From: Amycolatopsis sp. MtRt-6 | Lineage (GTDB): Bacteria; Actinomycetota; Actinomycetes; Mycobacteriales; Pseudonocardiaceae | Assembly (NCBI RefSeq): GCF_017308975.1 | Contig: NZ_JADWPD010000010.1 | Location: 124,001 to 188,000 of the forward strand | Length of the DNA stretch: 64,000 bases | Direction: 5' to 3' | Shown: positions 52,829 to 61,596 of the stretch, piece by piece | Layout: each line of letters opens with the position of its first letter | How positions within the stretch are numbered: position 1 is the stretch's first letter | Notes under the pieces: model-generated | Database searches by the model: none | Told to the model about the DNA's origin: nothing | What the model saw: the letters and a program-made list of their open reading frames with translations, nothing else | Made by a program: the position numbers and the translations under genes

Positions 52829-54034
52829 CTAGGGGCGGCTTTCGGCCAGCGCCGGTTCCGGGGCCGGGGCCGGGGCGCGGCGGCGGAGCAGGCCCGCCGC
52901 GGCGATCACCAGGCCGCCGACGCCGGCCGCGGCGAAGCCCCACTCCGGGCTCGAGTGGTCGATCGCGAAGCCGACCACCGGGCCGCCCACCGCCAGGCCG
53001 AGCCGGGTGAAGGCGTCCTGCAGGCCCATGGCCTCGCCGCGGACCTGCGGCGGGGCGATCCGGCTGACCGTCTCGGTCGTGGCCGCCAGTGTCGGCGCGC
53101 ACAGCAGGTTCGTCGGGATCAGCACGAGCGTCAGCAGCCACCACGGGTGGTCCGCCAGGCCGACCGGGATCACCAGCAGCGCGAGCAGCAGCATCAGCAC
53201 GCCCTGCGGCAGCGACCGCTTCACCGCGCCGTGCACGATGCCGCCGAGGATCGACGCCGCGCACATCACCGCGATGACCAGCCCGGTCACGCCGAGGTCG
53301 CCGTTCGCGCGCAGCGCCGCCAGCGTCGCCAGCTCGGTGCCGACGAGCACGAACAACGCGCCGCCCGCGATCAGCAGCGTTCCCACCAGCCGGCCGGTGA
53401 GCCAGCTCCGCAGCGGCGGGCGGGGGCCGGGTGCGGCCGCTTCGGTGCCGGTGTCGTCCCGGATCGGCGGGTTGACGAGCCAGATCAGGAACGCCGTGCC
53501 GCCGAACAGCGCGCCGAGCGCGGTCAGCGTCCACGTCGGGGAGAACGCCGTGATGGCCGCGATGCCGGCCGCCGGGCCGATCATGAACGTCGCTTCGATC
53601 GAGATGGTGTCGAGCGAGTAGGCCGCGCGGCGCTCCGCCGGCGGCACGAGCGTGGCCAGCACCTGCCGGGCCAGCGAGCCCGCCGGCACCGAGAGCATCC
53701 CGGCCGGGACCGCGACCACGGCGAGTGCCTCGAACGGCAGGTGCGGCGCGGCGGCCCAGAACACCGTCGTGCCGATCCCGCACACCGCGACGACCGGGCG
53801 CAGCCCGTACCGGTCGAAGCAGCGGCCGAGCAGCGGCGCGCCGAACGCCATCCCGAGGGTGACGCCGCCGCCGACCAGCCCGGCGGCGCCGTAGCCGCGG
53901 CCGAGCCCGGTGACGATGTACAGCGTCATCAGGATGCCGCTCATGGTCATCGGGAGACGCGCCAGGAACATCAGGGCCATCGTCGAGGGGACGCGGGGGA
54001 CGGAGAGCACCCGGCGGTAGGGCTGCAGCGGCAC
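52829..54034 (-). CDS. MFS transporter (12-helix)
   Basis: Protein of 401 aa with about 12 membrane helices. MFS loop: LGRCFDRYGLRPVVAVCG between helices 2 and 3. Other features: VPPAERRAAYSLDTISIEATFMIGPAAG and GEAMGLQDAFTRLGLAVGGPVVG (motif C-like, typical of antiporters). It likely exports a small molecule; substrate unknown. GTG start. It is divergent from the DHA2 exporter; both may share the operator region at 54110-54142. Confidence 0.88.
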   Translation of the reverse strand: MPLQPYRRVLSVPRVPSTMALMFLARLPMTMSGILMTLYIVTGLGRGYGAAGLVGGGVTLGMAFGAPLLGRCFDRYGLRPVVAVCGIGTTVFWAAAPHLPFEALAVVAVPAGMLSVPAGSLARQVLATLVPPAERRAAYSLDTISIEATFMIGPAAGIAAITAFSPTWTLTALGALFGGTAFLIWLVNPPIRDDTGTEAAAPGPRPPLRSWLTGRLVGTLLIAGGALFVLVGTELATLAALRANGDLGVTGLVIAVMCAASILGGIVHGAVKRSLPQGVLMLLLALLVIPVGLADHPWWLLTLVLIPTNLLCAPTLAATTETVSRIAPPQVRGEAMGLQDAFTRLGLAVGGPVVGFAIDHSSPEWGFAAAGVGGLVIAAAGLLRRRAPAPAPEPALAESRP

Positions 54035-54109
54035 GTCTTCGATGAGAACCCAAGGTGGTACGCGCGTGCAACATATTTCCGCGCCCGTGCCACTGGCGCC
54101 GGAAAATTA

Positions 54110-54142
54110 TGAGAGTTACTCTCAATTGGTAGTCACTATCAA
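54110..54142. promoter_or_regulatory. Two palindromes upstream of the DHA2 exporter
   Basis: TGAGAG-TTA-CTCTCA (54110-54124) is perfect; TTGGTAGTCACTATCAA (54126-54142) is an 8+1+8 palindrome with one mismatch. They lie 13 bp before the exporter ATG. The TetR gene at 55662, in the same operon, is the likely binder of the second; the first may belong to the same or another regulator. Confidence 0.7.
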
Positions 54143-54154
54143 GTGGGGGTCGCT

Positions 54155-55681
54155 ATGACTCAAGTACACCCGCGCCGGTGGTGGGCGCTCGGCGCGCTCG
54201 CGGTGAGCCTGCTGACCATCGGCCTCGACCTGACCGTGCTCAACGTCGCCGTGCCGACGCTGGCCGTCGACCTCGGCGCCACGACCACCCAGCTGCAGTG
54301 GTTCGGCAACGCCTACACGCTGGCGCTGGCCGCGCTGCTGCTGCCCGCGGGCCTGTTCGGCGACCGGTTCGGCCCGAAGAAACTGCTGCTCGGCGCGCTG
54401 ACGCTGTTCGGCCTGGCCTCGCTGTGGTGCGCCTACGCCGGCTCGCCGGGCGAGCTGATCGCCGCCCGGGTCGTGCTCGGCGTCGGCGCCGCGTTCCTCA
54501 TCCCGCTCTCGCTCTCGCTGCTCAACATCCTGTTCCCGCCCGAGGAGCGCGCGAAGGCGCTGACGACGTGGGTGCTGGCGATGTTCGTGGGCATCCCGCT
54601 CGGGCCGCTGCTCGGAGGCTGGTTGCTCGACCACTTCGCGTGGGGCTCGGTGTTCCTCGTCAACGTCCCGCTGACCGCGGTCGGCGTCGTCGCGGTGCTG
54701 TTCCTCGTGCCGCTGACGCCGGGAGCCGGCGGGGGCCGGATCGACTTCGCGGGCATCGCGCTGTCGACGTCCGGGCTGGTCGCGCTCACCTACGGCTTCG
54801 TCCACGCCGGCGAGCACAGCTGGACCGACCCGGTGACCTGCGGTCTCATCGCGCTGGGCGCCGCGCTGCTGGCGGTGTTCGGCCGGGCGCAGACGCGGGT
54901 GGCCGCGCCCCTCACCGACCTCGCGTTGTTCCGCGAGCCGCGGTTCGTCTGGGGCGCGGTGCTGGCCACGGTGGCGTCCTTCGCGCTGATGGGCCTGCTG
55001 TTCGTGCTGCCGCAGCTGTTCCAGGCGGTGCAGGGCGCCGACGCGCTGCAGACCGGCGTGCGGCTGCTGCCGCTGATCGGCGGGATGCTGGTCTCGGCGA
55101 AGCTCGCCGAGCGGCTGGTCGCCGTCCTGGGCGTGCGCGGGGTCGTCACCGGCGGGTTCGCGCTGCTCACGGCCGGGCTGGCGTGGGGTTCGACGACGAC
55201 GCCGTCAAGCGGCTACGGCGCCACCGTGGGCTGGGAACTCGTCATCGGGCTGGGCACCGGTGCCACGCTGCCGCCGCTGATGACGATGGCGATGGGCACG
55301 CTCACCGAAGGCCGCTCGGGGGCGGGCTCCGCGCTGATCCAGGTGCTGCGCCAGGTCGGCGGCACCATCGGCGTCGCGGTGCTGGGCACGGTGCTCAACG
55401 GCGGCTACCGCGACGGCGTCGACGTCGGCGGCCTGCCCGCGCCGGTCGCCGACGCGGTGCGCGGCAGCGCGTCGGCCGCGGTCGCCGTCGCGGGGCAGCT
55501 CCACCGGCCCGGGCTCGCCGAGTCCGCGCGGGCCGCGTTCACCGGCGGCATGGCCGCGACGCTGTGGGTGTGCGCCGGTCTCGCCGTCGCCGGGGCGCTG
55601 CTCGCGCTGCTGTTCCTGCCCGGCCGGGCAGGCTCGGGAGCTCAGCCGCGAGAATCGGGGCATGACGTCGTCGCCATCTGA
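54155..55681 (+). CDS. DHA2-type MFS multidrug exporter (EmrB/QacA-like, 14-helix)
   Basis: Protein of 508 aa with 14 membrane helices. DHA2 signs: LDLTVLNVAVPTLAVDLGAT (motif D1), WFGNAYTLALAALLLPAGLFGDRFGPKKLLLG (motif A), RVVLGVGAAFLIPLSLSLL and FVGIPLGPLLGGWLLDHFAWGSVFLVNVPL (motif C). It extrudes hydrophobic or cationic drugs with protons. ATG 54155 is preferred over GTG 54143. The 3' end overlaps the TetR gene by 20 bases. Confidence 0.92.
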   Translation: MTQVHPRRWWALGALAVSLLTIGLDLTVLNVAVPTLAVDLGATTTQLQWFGNAYTLALAALLLPAGLFGDRFGPKKLLLGALTLFGLASLWCAYAGSPGELIAARVVLGVGAAFLIPLSLSLLNILFPPEERAKALTTWVLAMFVGIPLGPLLGGWLLDHFAWGSVFLVNVPLTAVGVVAVLFLVPLTPGAGGGRIDFAGIALSTSGLVALTYGFVHAGEHSWTDPVTCGLIALGAALLAVFGRAQTRVAAPLTDLALFREPRFVWGAVLATVASFALMGLLFVLPQLFQAVQGADALQTGVRLLPLIGGMLVSAKLAERLVAVLGVRGVVTGGFALLTAGLAWGSTTTPSSGYGATVGWELVIGLGTGATLPPLMTMAMGTLTEGRSGAGSALIQVLRQVGGTIGVAVLGTVLNGGYRDGVDVGGLPAPVADAVRGSASAAVAVAGQLHRPGLAESARAAFTGGMAATLWVCAGLAVAGALLALLFLPGRAGSGAQPRESGHDVVAI

Positions 55682-56261
55682 ACCCACGGGGCTGCGCGAA
55701 CGGAAGAAGGCCAGGACGCGCGCCGCGATCCAGCGGCACGCGTTGCGGCTGTTCCACGAGCAGGGCTACAGCGCCACGACGGTGGACCAGATCGCGGCGG
55801 CGGCGGAGATCTCGCCCAGCACCTTCTTCCGGTACTTCCCGACGAAGGAGGCGACCGTCCTCTACGACCCGTTCGACCCGTTGCTCATCGAGGCCGCGGT
55901 CGGGCAGTCACCCGAGCTGAGCCCGATCGGCGCGCTGCGGGCGACGATGAACTTCATCCGCGAGCGGCTGCCCGCCGAGGAGTGGGAGCGGGAACGCCAG
56001 CGGCAGCGGCTCGTGTTCCGGGAGCCGGAGCTGCGCAGCGCGGTGATGGACAAGTTCGCCGAGGGCATCGACGTGCTGGCCGAGCTGGCCGCGCGGCGGA
56101 CCGGCCGGAGCGCGGACGACTTCGAGGTCCGCAACTGGGCCGGCGCGGTGGTCGGGGCCGTCCTGGCGGCGTTCCTCGGGGCGGCGGCGGATCCGGAGGC
56201 CGACACGCTCTCGGTCATCGATCAGGCTGTCGCTCACCTGGACGCGGGTCTGCCGCTCTGA
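55662..56261 (+). CDS. TetR family regulator of the exporter operon
   Basis: Protein of 199 aa. HTH: KARTRAAIQRHALRLFHEQGYSATTVDQIAAAAEISPSTFFRYFPTKEATVLYD. The C-terminal ligand domain has EWERERQRQRLVFREPELRSAV and VRNWAGAVVGAVLAAFLG, as in the MftR/AcrR-like group. It starts inside the exporter gene, so they are co-transcribed; likely represses through the palindromes at 54110-54142. Confidence 0.92.
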   Translation: MTSSPSEPTGLRERKKARTRAAIQRHALRLFHEQGYSATTVDQIAAAAEISPSTFFRYFPTKEATVLYDPFDPLLIEAAVGQSPELSPIGALRATMNFIRERLPAEEWERERQRQRLVFREPELRSAVMDKFAEGIDVLAELAARRTGRSADDFEVRNWAGAVVGAVLAAFLGAAADPEADTLSVIDQAVAHLDAGLPL

Positions 56262-56650
56262 ATTCCGGAATGGATTTCGCATTTCCACGTTCACCTCGGG
56301 GCGAACCTTGTGGGTGGCGGGACGAGCGTGGGGGACGCCCCATCTGGAGCAGCCTCGACACGCTGTCCGACGGAGTGATGAAGCTAAATGATCACCGTTT
56401 ACACTCGTGTGGGTTACCGGAACGTTCCATAGTGGACGGCTGCTACCAGCAGTGATGCTCGGAATCGGTCGAGATGATCTTCAGGGGGACGGGCAAGGTT
56501 TTGCCGTTAATCAATTGCGGTCCAGTTCGCTCCATTCAGATCCGGCACGTAAGGGTGTTAAACATCCCGAACCGGTGATCGGGTGGCTTATCTCCGACAC
56601 GGGGGGTATCGATTTAACCCGTCAGGTCTCCCGAGGCCAGGAGGTAAGGA
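56262..56650. other. Gene-free region before the secreted Pro/Leu-rich protein
   Basis: About 390 bp with lower GC than its surroundings and no credible gene. GGAACGTTCC (56419-56428) is a perfect 10-bp palindrome. ACACTCGTGT lies just upstream. CCCGA...TCGGG near 56567-56585 may form a small hairpin. The end carries AGGAGG (56639-56644), the best ribosome site in the window, 6 bases before the next ATG. A promoter cannot be fixed by eye. Confidence 0.5.
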
Positions 56651-57175
56651 ATGAAAGCCAAGTTCGGGCGATCCATCGCCCTGGTAGCCGCCGGCAGTCT
56701 GCTGGCGGTCGCGACGGCGGGGATCGCGTCGGCGAGCCCGGTGGGAGGGAAGGGTTCCTCCAGCACCCAGGCCCTCGCCGCGCAGGTGCTCCAGATGCGC
56801 GACGACCTCACCAAGGTGGCCTACGCGGGCAACGTCGACGCCACGCGCGGCGACCTCGGGCAGCTCAGCCCGGTCCTCGCGGACATCGCCGCCGGCAAGC
56901 GGTACACGATCCAGACGGACACCCAGCAGCTGGCGGGCCTGGCCAAGGGCCGCGCCGACGAGTCGACCAGGCTGCTGGCCGACCCGACGGCGAAGCCGCG
57001 CCAGCTGCCGCCGTTGCCGCTGCCGCCGATCCCGGACCTGCCCGGCCCGCTGAAGATCGTCAGCGACCTCCTCAAGGCCCTGCTGGGTGCCCTGACCGGG
57101 ATCCTGGGCGGGCTGCTCGGCGCGCTGCCGGTGCCGCCGCTGCCGTTGCCACCGCTGCCGGTTCCAGGGTCGTAG
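56651..57175 (+). CDS. Secreted Pro/Leu-rich small protein of unknown function
   Basis: Protein of 174 aa. A clean signal peptide, KAKFGRSIALVAAGSLLAVATAGIASAS, is cut near ASAS. A helical part (about 38-115) follows: QALAAQVLQMRDDLTKVAYAGNVDATRGDLGQL. The C-terminal ~55 residues are odd: LPPLPLPPIPDLPG, an amphipathic LKIVSDLLKALLGALTGILGGLLGAL, and PVPPLPLPPLPVPG. The Pro/Leu brackets around a hydrophobic helix suggest surface or membrane contact. No family recognised. The very strong ribosome site implies high expression. Confidence 0.8.
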   Translation: MKAKFGRSIALVAAGSLLAVATAGIASASPVGGKGSSSTQALAAQVLQMRDDLTKVAYAGNVDATRGDLGQLSPVLADIAAGKRYTIQTDTQQLAGLAKGRADESTRLLADPTAKPRQLPPLPLPPIPDLPGPLKIVSDLLKALLGALTGILGGLLGALPVPPLPLPPLPVPGS

Positions 57176-57197
57176 CCACTGGAGGAAAACAGGGGGG

Positions 57198-57240
57198 CCC
57201 GGAGCCCGGCCGCGGACATTTCTCCGCGCCGGGCTCCGGG
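57198..57240. terminator. Strong bidirectional terminator hairpin
   Basis: 57198-57216 and 57223-57240 pair over 18 bp with one bulged C and a 6-nt loop (CCCGGAGCCCGGC with GCCGGGCTCCGGG at the base). It lies between the convergent secreted-protein and esterase genes. Confidence 0.88.
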
Positions 57241-57254
57241 TTCGTCCGGAGGCT

Positions 57255-58307
57255 TCAGTCGTGTTCGGACAGACCCTGCCGCAGCGCGCCGGCCGTCTCC
57301 GCCAGCGCCTCCCGGAACCGCGTCCCCACCCCGGTGAAGTTGATGAACCCGTGGATCAGGTCCTCGTGCCGCCGCAACGCCACCGCCACCCCGGCCGCGC
57401 GCAGCTTCTCCGCGTAGGCCTCGCCCTCGTCCCGCAACGGGTCGAACCCCGCCGTGACGACCAACGCCGGCGGCAGGCCGCTCAGATCCTCCGCGTGCAG
57501 CGGGGACAGCCGCGGGTCGGTCAGGTCCGTGCCCGCCGGCACGTAATGCCCCTCGAACCACTTCATGTGCACGTCCGTCAGGAACAGGTCCTCGGCGAAC
57601 AGGTCCTGTGAGCGGTACCGCCGCGCGAAGTCCGTCGCCGGGTAGATCAGCAGCTGGAACGCCGGGACCGGACCGCCGCGGCGGACCGCCTGCTGGGCCG
57701 TCACCGCCGCGAGGTTGCCGCCCGCGCTGTCGCCGCCCACCGCGATGCGGGCCGGGTCCGCGCCGAGGTCGTCCGCCTTCGCCACCGCGTACTCGAACGC
57801 CGCCAGCGCGTCCTCCGTCGCCGCCGGGAACGGGAACTCCGGGGCCAGCCGGTACTCGATCGACAGCACCCTGACCCCGGCGTGCTTGGCCAGGAAACGG
57901 ACCGCGTTGTCGTGGCTGGCGCGCGTGCCGATCACCCAGCCGCCGCCGTGGAAGAACACCAGCAGCGGCGACTTCTCGGGCAGCCCGACCGGTGTGTACA
58001 GCGTCGCCGGCAAGTCGCCGTCCGGCGTCGGCACGGCGGTTTCGCGCACCGAAACCGGCTCGATCGGCCTGCCGCTGACCAGGTGCCTGCCCACGTCGAG
58101 CAGGGCCCGCGACTCCTCGACCGAGCCGTGCACGAGCTCGGCTCGAGCGATCTTCTGGAGCCGGAGGAGAAGCTGGGCGTCGAGTGCGAGGTCCTGGCCG
58201 TCGATGCGGACGGGCCGGCCCGCGACCGCCCGCCGCACCGGAGTGGGCAGCCAGAACGCGAGCTGGGACGCGGCCGCCTGGGCGCGGACGGGGAGCGGGA
58301 TCGCCAT
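57255..58307 (-). CDS. Alpha/beta hydrolase of the HSL family (esterase/lipase)
   Basis: Protein of 350 aa from ATG 58307 with GGAGG at a good distance. HSL (type IV) pattern: LLVFFHGGGWVIG (oxyanion hole His120-Gly-Gly-Gly), AVGGDSAGGNLA (nucleophile Ser194), GFDPLRDEG (Asp289) and LIHGFINF (His319). An N-terminal cap of ~90 residues. It hydrolyses short- to medium-chain esters in the cytoplasm; exact substrate unknown. Divergent from the FMN reductase gene with about 130 bp between. Confidence 0.94.
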   Translation of the reverse strand: MAIPLPVRAQAAASQLAFWLPTPVRRAVAGRPVRIDGQDLALDAQLLLRLQKIARAELVHGSVEESRALLDVGRHLVSGRPIEPVSVRETAVPTPDGDLPATLYTPVGLPEKSPLLVFFHGGGWVIGTRASHDNAVRFLAKHAGVRVLSIEYRLAPEFPFPAATEDALAAFEYAVAKADDLGADPARIAVGGDSAGGNLAAVTAQQAVRRGGPVPAFQLLIYPATDFARRYRSQDLFAEDLFLTDVHMKWFEGHYVPAGTDLTDPRLSPLHAEDLSGLPPALVVTAGFDPLRDEGEAYAEKLRAAGVAVALRRHEDLIHGFINFTGVGTRFREALAETAGALRQGLSEHD

Positions 58308-58434
58308 GGTGCCTCCACGAGCGTCGGGACTGCGTGCGAGGTTACTTGTCAGTAGGTATTCGGTCCAGCTGTGACCAGGACCTCGGTCCCAGAGTCTGGT
58401 CCTCCAGTTAACTAGAGGGGTTAGCCTGGAAAAC

Positions 58435-59007
58435 GTGACTTCAGCCAGGACGGTCAACGTGCTCGGGATCGGCGGCTCTCTGCGCGAGGGCTCGCAGTCC
58501 GAACGCGCGCTGCGGATCGCGCTCGACGGCGCCGCGGAGGCAGGCGTCCGGACCCGGCTGATCCCCGGCCCGGAACTCGTGCTGCCGTTCTACGACGCCG
58601 GTGTCCCCGAGCGCGACGAGCGCGCCACCCGGCTGGTGGCGGCCATCCGCGAGGCCGACGGCCTCATCGTCGTCTCGCCCGGCTACCACGGCGCGCTGTC
58701 CGGCCTGGTCAAGAACGCCCTGGACTACGTCGAGGACCTGCGCGACGACCGGCGTCCCTACCTCGACGACCGCGCGGTCGGCCTCGCCGCCGTCGCCTAC
58801 GGCTGGCAGGCCGCGGTGACCACGCTCGAGCAGCTCCGCACGATCACGCACGCCCTGCGCGGCTGGGCCACCCCGCTGGGCGGCTCGATCAACTCGGCCG
58901 AGACCAAGTTCGACGAGGCCGGCGGTGCCTCCGACGAGAAGAGCGTCCGCACCCTTCGCCTGATCGGGCGGCAGGTCGCGGAATTCGCGGTGACGCGCGC
59001 CGCATGA
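58435..59007 (+). CDS. NAD(P)H-dependent FMN reductase
   Basis: Protein of 190 aa. Flavodoxin-like fold: VNVLGIGGSLREGSQSERAL (FMN phosphate loop GGSLR), LPFYDAGVPERD, ADGLIVVSPGYHGALSGLVKNALDYVED (SPxYxxxxSGxxKNALDW-like motif). It reduces FMN, quinones, chromate or azo compounds. GTG start at 58435. The divergent gap with the esterase gene holds GTTAACTAG-rich sequence but no clear operator. Confidence 0.92.
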   Translation: MTSARTVNVLGIGGSLREGSQSERALRIALDGAAEAGVRTRLIPGPELVLPFYDAGVPERDERATRLVAAIREADGLIVVSPGYHGALSGLVKNALDYVEDLRDDRRPYLDDRAVGLAAVAYGWQAAVTTLEQLRTITHALRGWATPLGGSINSAETKFDEAGGASDEKSVRTLRLIGRQVAEFAVTRAA

Positions 59008-59142
59008 CGTTTCGCCCGGGAGCGGCCGGGTAAGCAACTTGACGTGATGCCTGCCATGTGGGGGCACCGTTCCGCGGGTGCGGGATGTTGTGCCCAGTGA
59101 GACGTCCGCTGTGGGGCGTCCGGGACAGAAGGCAGGCTGAAC

Positions 59143-59565
59143 ATGGGTCAGGCGCTCTACACCGCGGTGGCGACGGCGCGCGGCGACGGCCGCAACGGCG
59201 AAGTGACGTCCTCCGACGGCGTCATCGACGAGTCGCTGGCCGTCCCCAAGGAGATGGGCGGCCCCGGTGGGGACAAGACCAACCCGGAGCAGCTGTTCGC
59301 CGCCGGCTACTCGGCCTGCTTCCACAGCGCCCTGCAGCTGGTCGCCCGGCAGGCGAAGGTGCCGCTGAACGGCTCGACCGTGACCGCGGAGGTCAGCGTG
59401 CTCAAGCAGGAGACCGGGTTCGGCCTCGGCGTCGCGCTGAAGGTCTCGCTGCCGGGTCTCGAGCAGGCCCAGGCCGACCAGCTGGTCGAGCAGGCGCACC
59501 AGGTGTGCCCCTACTCCAACGCGACCCGCGGCAACATCGAGGTCGCGCTTTCCGCCACCGTCTGA
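59143..59565 (+). CDS. ohr: Organic hydroperoxide resistance protein (OsmC/Ohr)
   Basis: Protein of 140 aa. Ohr subgroup: ALYTAVATARGDGRNGEV, NPEQLFAAGYSACFHSAL (peroxidatic Cys59) and AHQVCPYSNATRGN (resolving Cys122). It reduces organic and lipid hydroperoxides using dihydrolipoyl-protein thiols. ATG 59143. No OhrR (MarR) gene lies next to it. dps follows after 46 bp, suggesting a joint oxidative-stress unit. Confidence 0.94.
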   Translation: MGQALYTAVATARGDGRNGEVTSSDGVIDESLAVPKEMGGPGGDKTNPEQLFAAGYSACFHSALQLVARQAKVPLNGSTVTAEVSVLKQETGFGLGVALKVSLPGLEQAQADQLVEQAHQVCPYSNATRGNIEVALSATV

Positions 59566-59611
59566 CCCGGCACCCCGGTCCGAACCAGTACGAGGAAAGG
59601 ATCACAACCAG

Positions 59612-60088
59612 ATGAGCAAGTCTCCGATCAAGAGCCCGCTTTCCGAGGCCGACAAGGAGATCACCGGCAACGCCCTCCAGGCCACGCTGGTCGACCTGGT
59701 CGACCTGTCCCTCATCGCCAAGCAGGCGCACTGGAACGTCGTCGGGGCGAACTTCCGCAGCGCGCACCTGCAGCTCGACGAGCTCGTGAACACCGCGCGC
59801 CAGTACGTCGACGAAGTCGCCGAGCGCGCCAACGCCATCGGCATCTCGCCGAACGGCAAGGCGAAGACGGTCGTCGAGAGCTCGGGCGTGCCCGAGTACC
59901 CCGACAACTGGCAGTCGGTCGAGGCCACGGTCGCCGCGATCGTCGACATCCTGGCCGCGCTCATCGAGCGGCTGCGGCAGCGGATCGACGAGACCGACAA
60001 GAGCGACCTCGTCACGCAGGACCTGCTGATCGAGATCACCCGGGCGCTGGAAGAGGCGCACTGGATGTGGCAGGCGCAGCAGGCCTGA
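59612..60088 (+). CDS. dps: Dps family ferritin-like DNA-protecting protein
   Basis: Protein of 158 aa. The ferroxidase set is intact with Dps spacing: His40 and His52 (KQAHWNVVGANFRSAHLQLD), Asp67 and Glu71 (YVDEVAE). It forms 12-subunit shells that oxidise and store iron and shield DNA from peroxide. The C-terminal tail is short (MWQAQQA) and has no Lys-rich DNA-binding tail; the N-terminus has KSPIKSPL. GAGGAAAGGA is upstream. A classical terminator follows. Confidence 0.95.
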   Translation: MSKSPIKSPLSEADKEITGNALQATLVDLVDLSLIAKQAHWNVVGANFRSAHLQLDELVNTARQYVDEVAERANAIGISPNGKAKTVVESSGVPEYPDNWQSVEATVAAIVDILAALIERLRQRIDETDKSDLVTQDLLIEITRALEEAHWMWQAQQA

Positions 60089-60100
60089 TTTTCCGCCACG

Positions 60101-60132
60101 AAAGGGCCGTTCCGGACGGGACGGCCCTTTTT
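60101..60132 (+). terminator. Intrinsic terminator after dps
   Basis: AAAGGGCCGT (60101-60110) and ACGGCCCTTT (60121-60130) form a perfect 10-bp stem with a 10-nt loop; the T-run TTTTT covers 60128-60132. This is the clearest classical terminator in the window. Confidence 0.95.
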
Positions 60133-60161
60133 CGCGCGTGCCGGCAAGTACGTTCGGTGGC

Positions 60162-61550
60162 ATGGTCTTGCATCAGGGGAACGCCGGGCGCCCGGACCGC
60201 GCGGCCGGGACGAATCCGTTCTACGCCGGGACGAACCCGGCACTGGCGGCGGACTTCGTCATGCCGCACGACAAGCTGCGCGAAGACCCGCTGCCACCGG
60301 ACGCCGCGCTGCAGCTCGTGCGTGACGAGCTGATGCTCGACGGCAACGCGCGGCTCAACCTCGCCACGTTCGTCACGACGTGGATGGAGCCGCAGGCGCG
60401 CGAGCTGATGGCCGAGTGCGTCGACAAGAACATGATCGACAAGGACGAGTACCCGCAGACGGCCGAGCTCGAGCGGCGCTGCGTGAACATCCTCGCCGAC
60501 CTGTGGCACGCGCCGGACCTCACGGACATCATGGGCTGCTCGACGACCGGTTCGTCGGAGGCGTGCATGCTCGCCGGGATGGCGCTGAAGCGGCGCTGGG
60601 CCCGCCTCGGCCGCGGCGGGAAGCCGAACCTGGTGATGGGCGCGAACGTCCAGGTGTGCTGGGAGAAGTTCTGCGAGTACTGGGAAGTCGAGCCGCGCCT
60701 GGTCCCGATGGACGGCGACCGCTACCACCTGACGGCGGACGAAGCGGTGGCCCGCTGCGACGAGAACACGATCGGCGTGGTCGCGATCCTCGGCTCGACG
60801 TTCGACGGCAGCTACGAGCCGGTCGCGGAGATCGCGGCGGCACTGGACGCTTTCGCCGAGCGGACGGGCTGGGACATCCCGGTGCACGTCGACGGCGCTT
60901 CGGGCGCGATGATCGCGCCGTTCCTCGACCCGGACCTGGAGTGGGACTTCCGCCTGCCGCGCGTGGCGTCGATCAACACGTCGGGCCACAAGTACGGCCT
61001 GGTGTACCCGGGCGTCGGCTGGGTGATCTGGCGAAACAAGGCGGCGCTGCCGTCGGAGCTGGTGTTCAACGTGAACTACCTGGGCGGCGACATGCCGACG
61101 TTCGCGTTGAACTTCTCCCGCCCGGGCGCCGAGGTCGCGGCCCAGTACTACACGTTCGTGCGGCTCGGCCGGGAAGGTTTCCGGGCGGTGCAGCAGGCCT
61201 CGCGTGACGTCGCCGTGCACCTGTCCTCCGGGATCGCCTCACTCGGGCCTTTCGAGCTGCTGACGCGGGGCGATCAGCTGCCGGTGTTCGCGTTCACGAC
61301 CCGCCCGGACGCGGGCTTCGACGTCTTCGACGTGTCCCGCCGGCTGCGCGAGCGGGGCTGGCTGGTGCCGGCGTACACGTTCCCGGAGAACCGGACGGAC
61401 CTGGCGGTGCTGCGCATCGTGGTCCGCAACGGCTTCACCTACGACCTGGCGGACCTGCTGCTGGCGGACCTCACGCGGGTGCTTCCCGAGCTGGAGCAGC
61501 TCGGCGGCCGCGCGAAGGACCCCGCCCAGGCGACGGCGTTCCACCACTAG
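60162..61550 (+). CDS. gadB: Glutamate decarboxylase
   Basis: Protein of 462 aa, normal GAD length. PLP group II decarboxylase: FVTTWMEPQARELM, GCSTTGSSEACMLAGMALKRRW, VHVDGASGAMIAPF (Asp244 for PLP nitrogen) and INTSGHKYGLVYPGVGW (Schiff-base Lys277). The NVNYLGGDMPTFALNFSRPG segment is typical of bacterial GAD. It turns glutamate into GABA and CO2, consuming a proton, an acid-stress or GABA-shunt function. No GadC antiporter is nearby. ATG 60162 with a weak ribosome site. Confidence 0.95.
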   Translation: MVLHQGNAGRPDRAAGTNPFYAGTNPALAADFVMPHDKLREDPLPPDAALQLVRDELMLDGNARLNLATFVTTWMEPQARELMAECVDKNMIDKDEYPQTAELERRCVNILADLWHAPDLTDIMGCSTTGSSEACMLAGMALKRRWARLGRGGKPNLVMGANVQVCWEKFCEYWEVEPRLVPMDGDRYHLTADEAVARCDENTIGVVAILGSTFDGSYEPVAEIAAALDAFAERTGWDIPVHVDGASGAMIAPFLDPDLEWDFRLPRVASINTSGHKYGLVYPGVGWVIWRNKAALPSELVFNVNYLGGDMPTFALNFSRPGAEVAAQYYTFVRLGREGFRAVQQASRDVAVHLSSGIASLGPFELLTRGDQLPVFAFTTRPDAGFDVFDVSRRLRERGWLVPAYTFPENRTDLAVLRIVVRNGFTYDLADLLLADLTRVLPELEQLGGRAKDPAQATAFHH

Positions 61551-61596
61551 CTCACATCCCGTCGCCAGGGCGTCTACCGGCGGGTAACGTCGAGGC

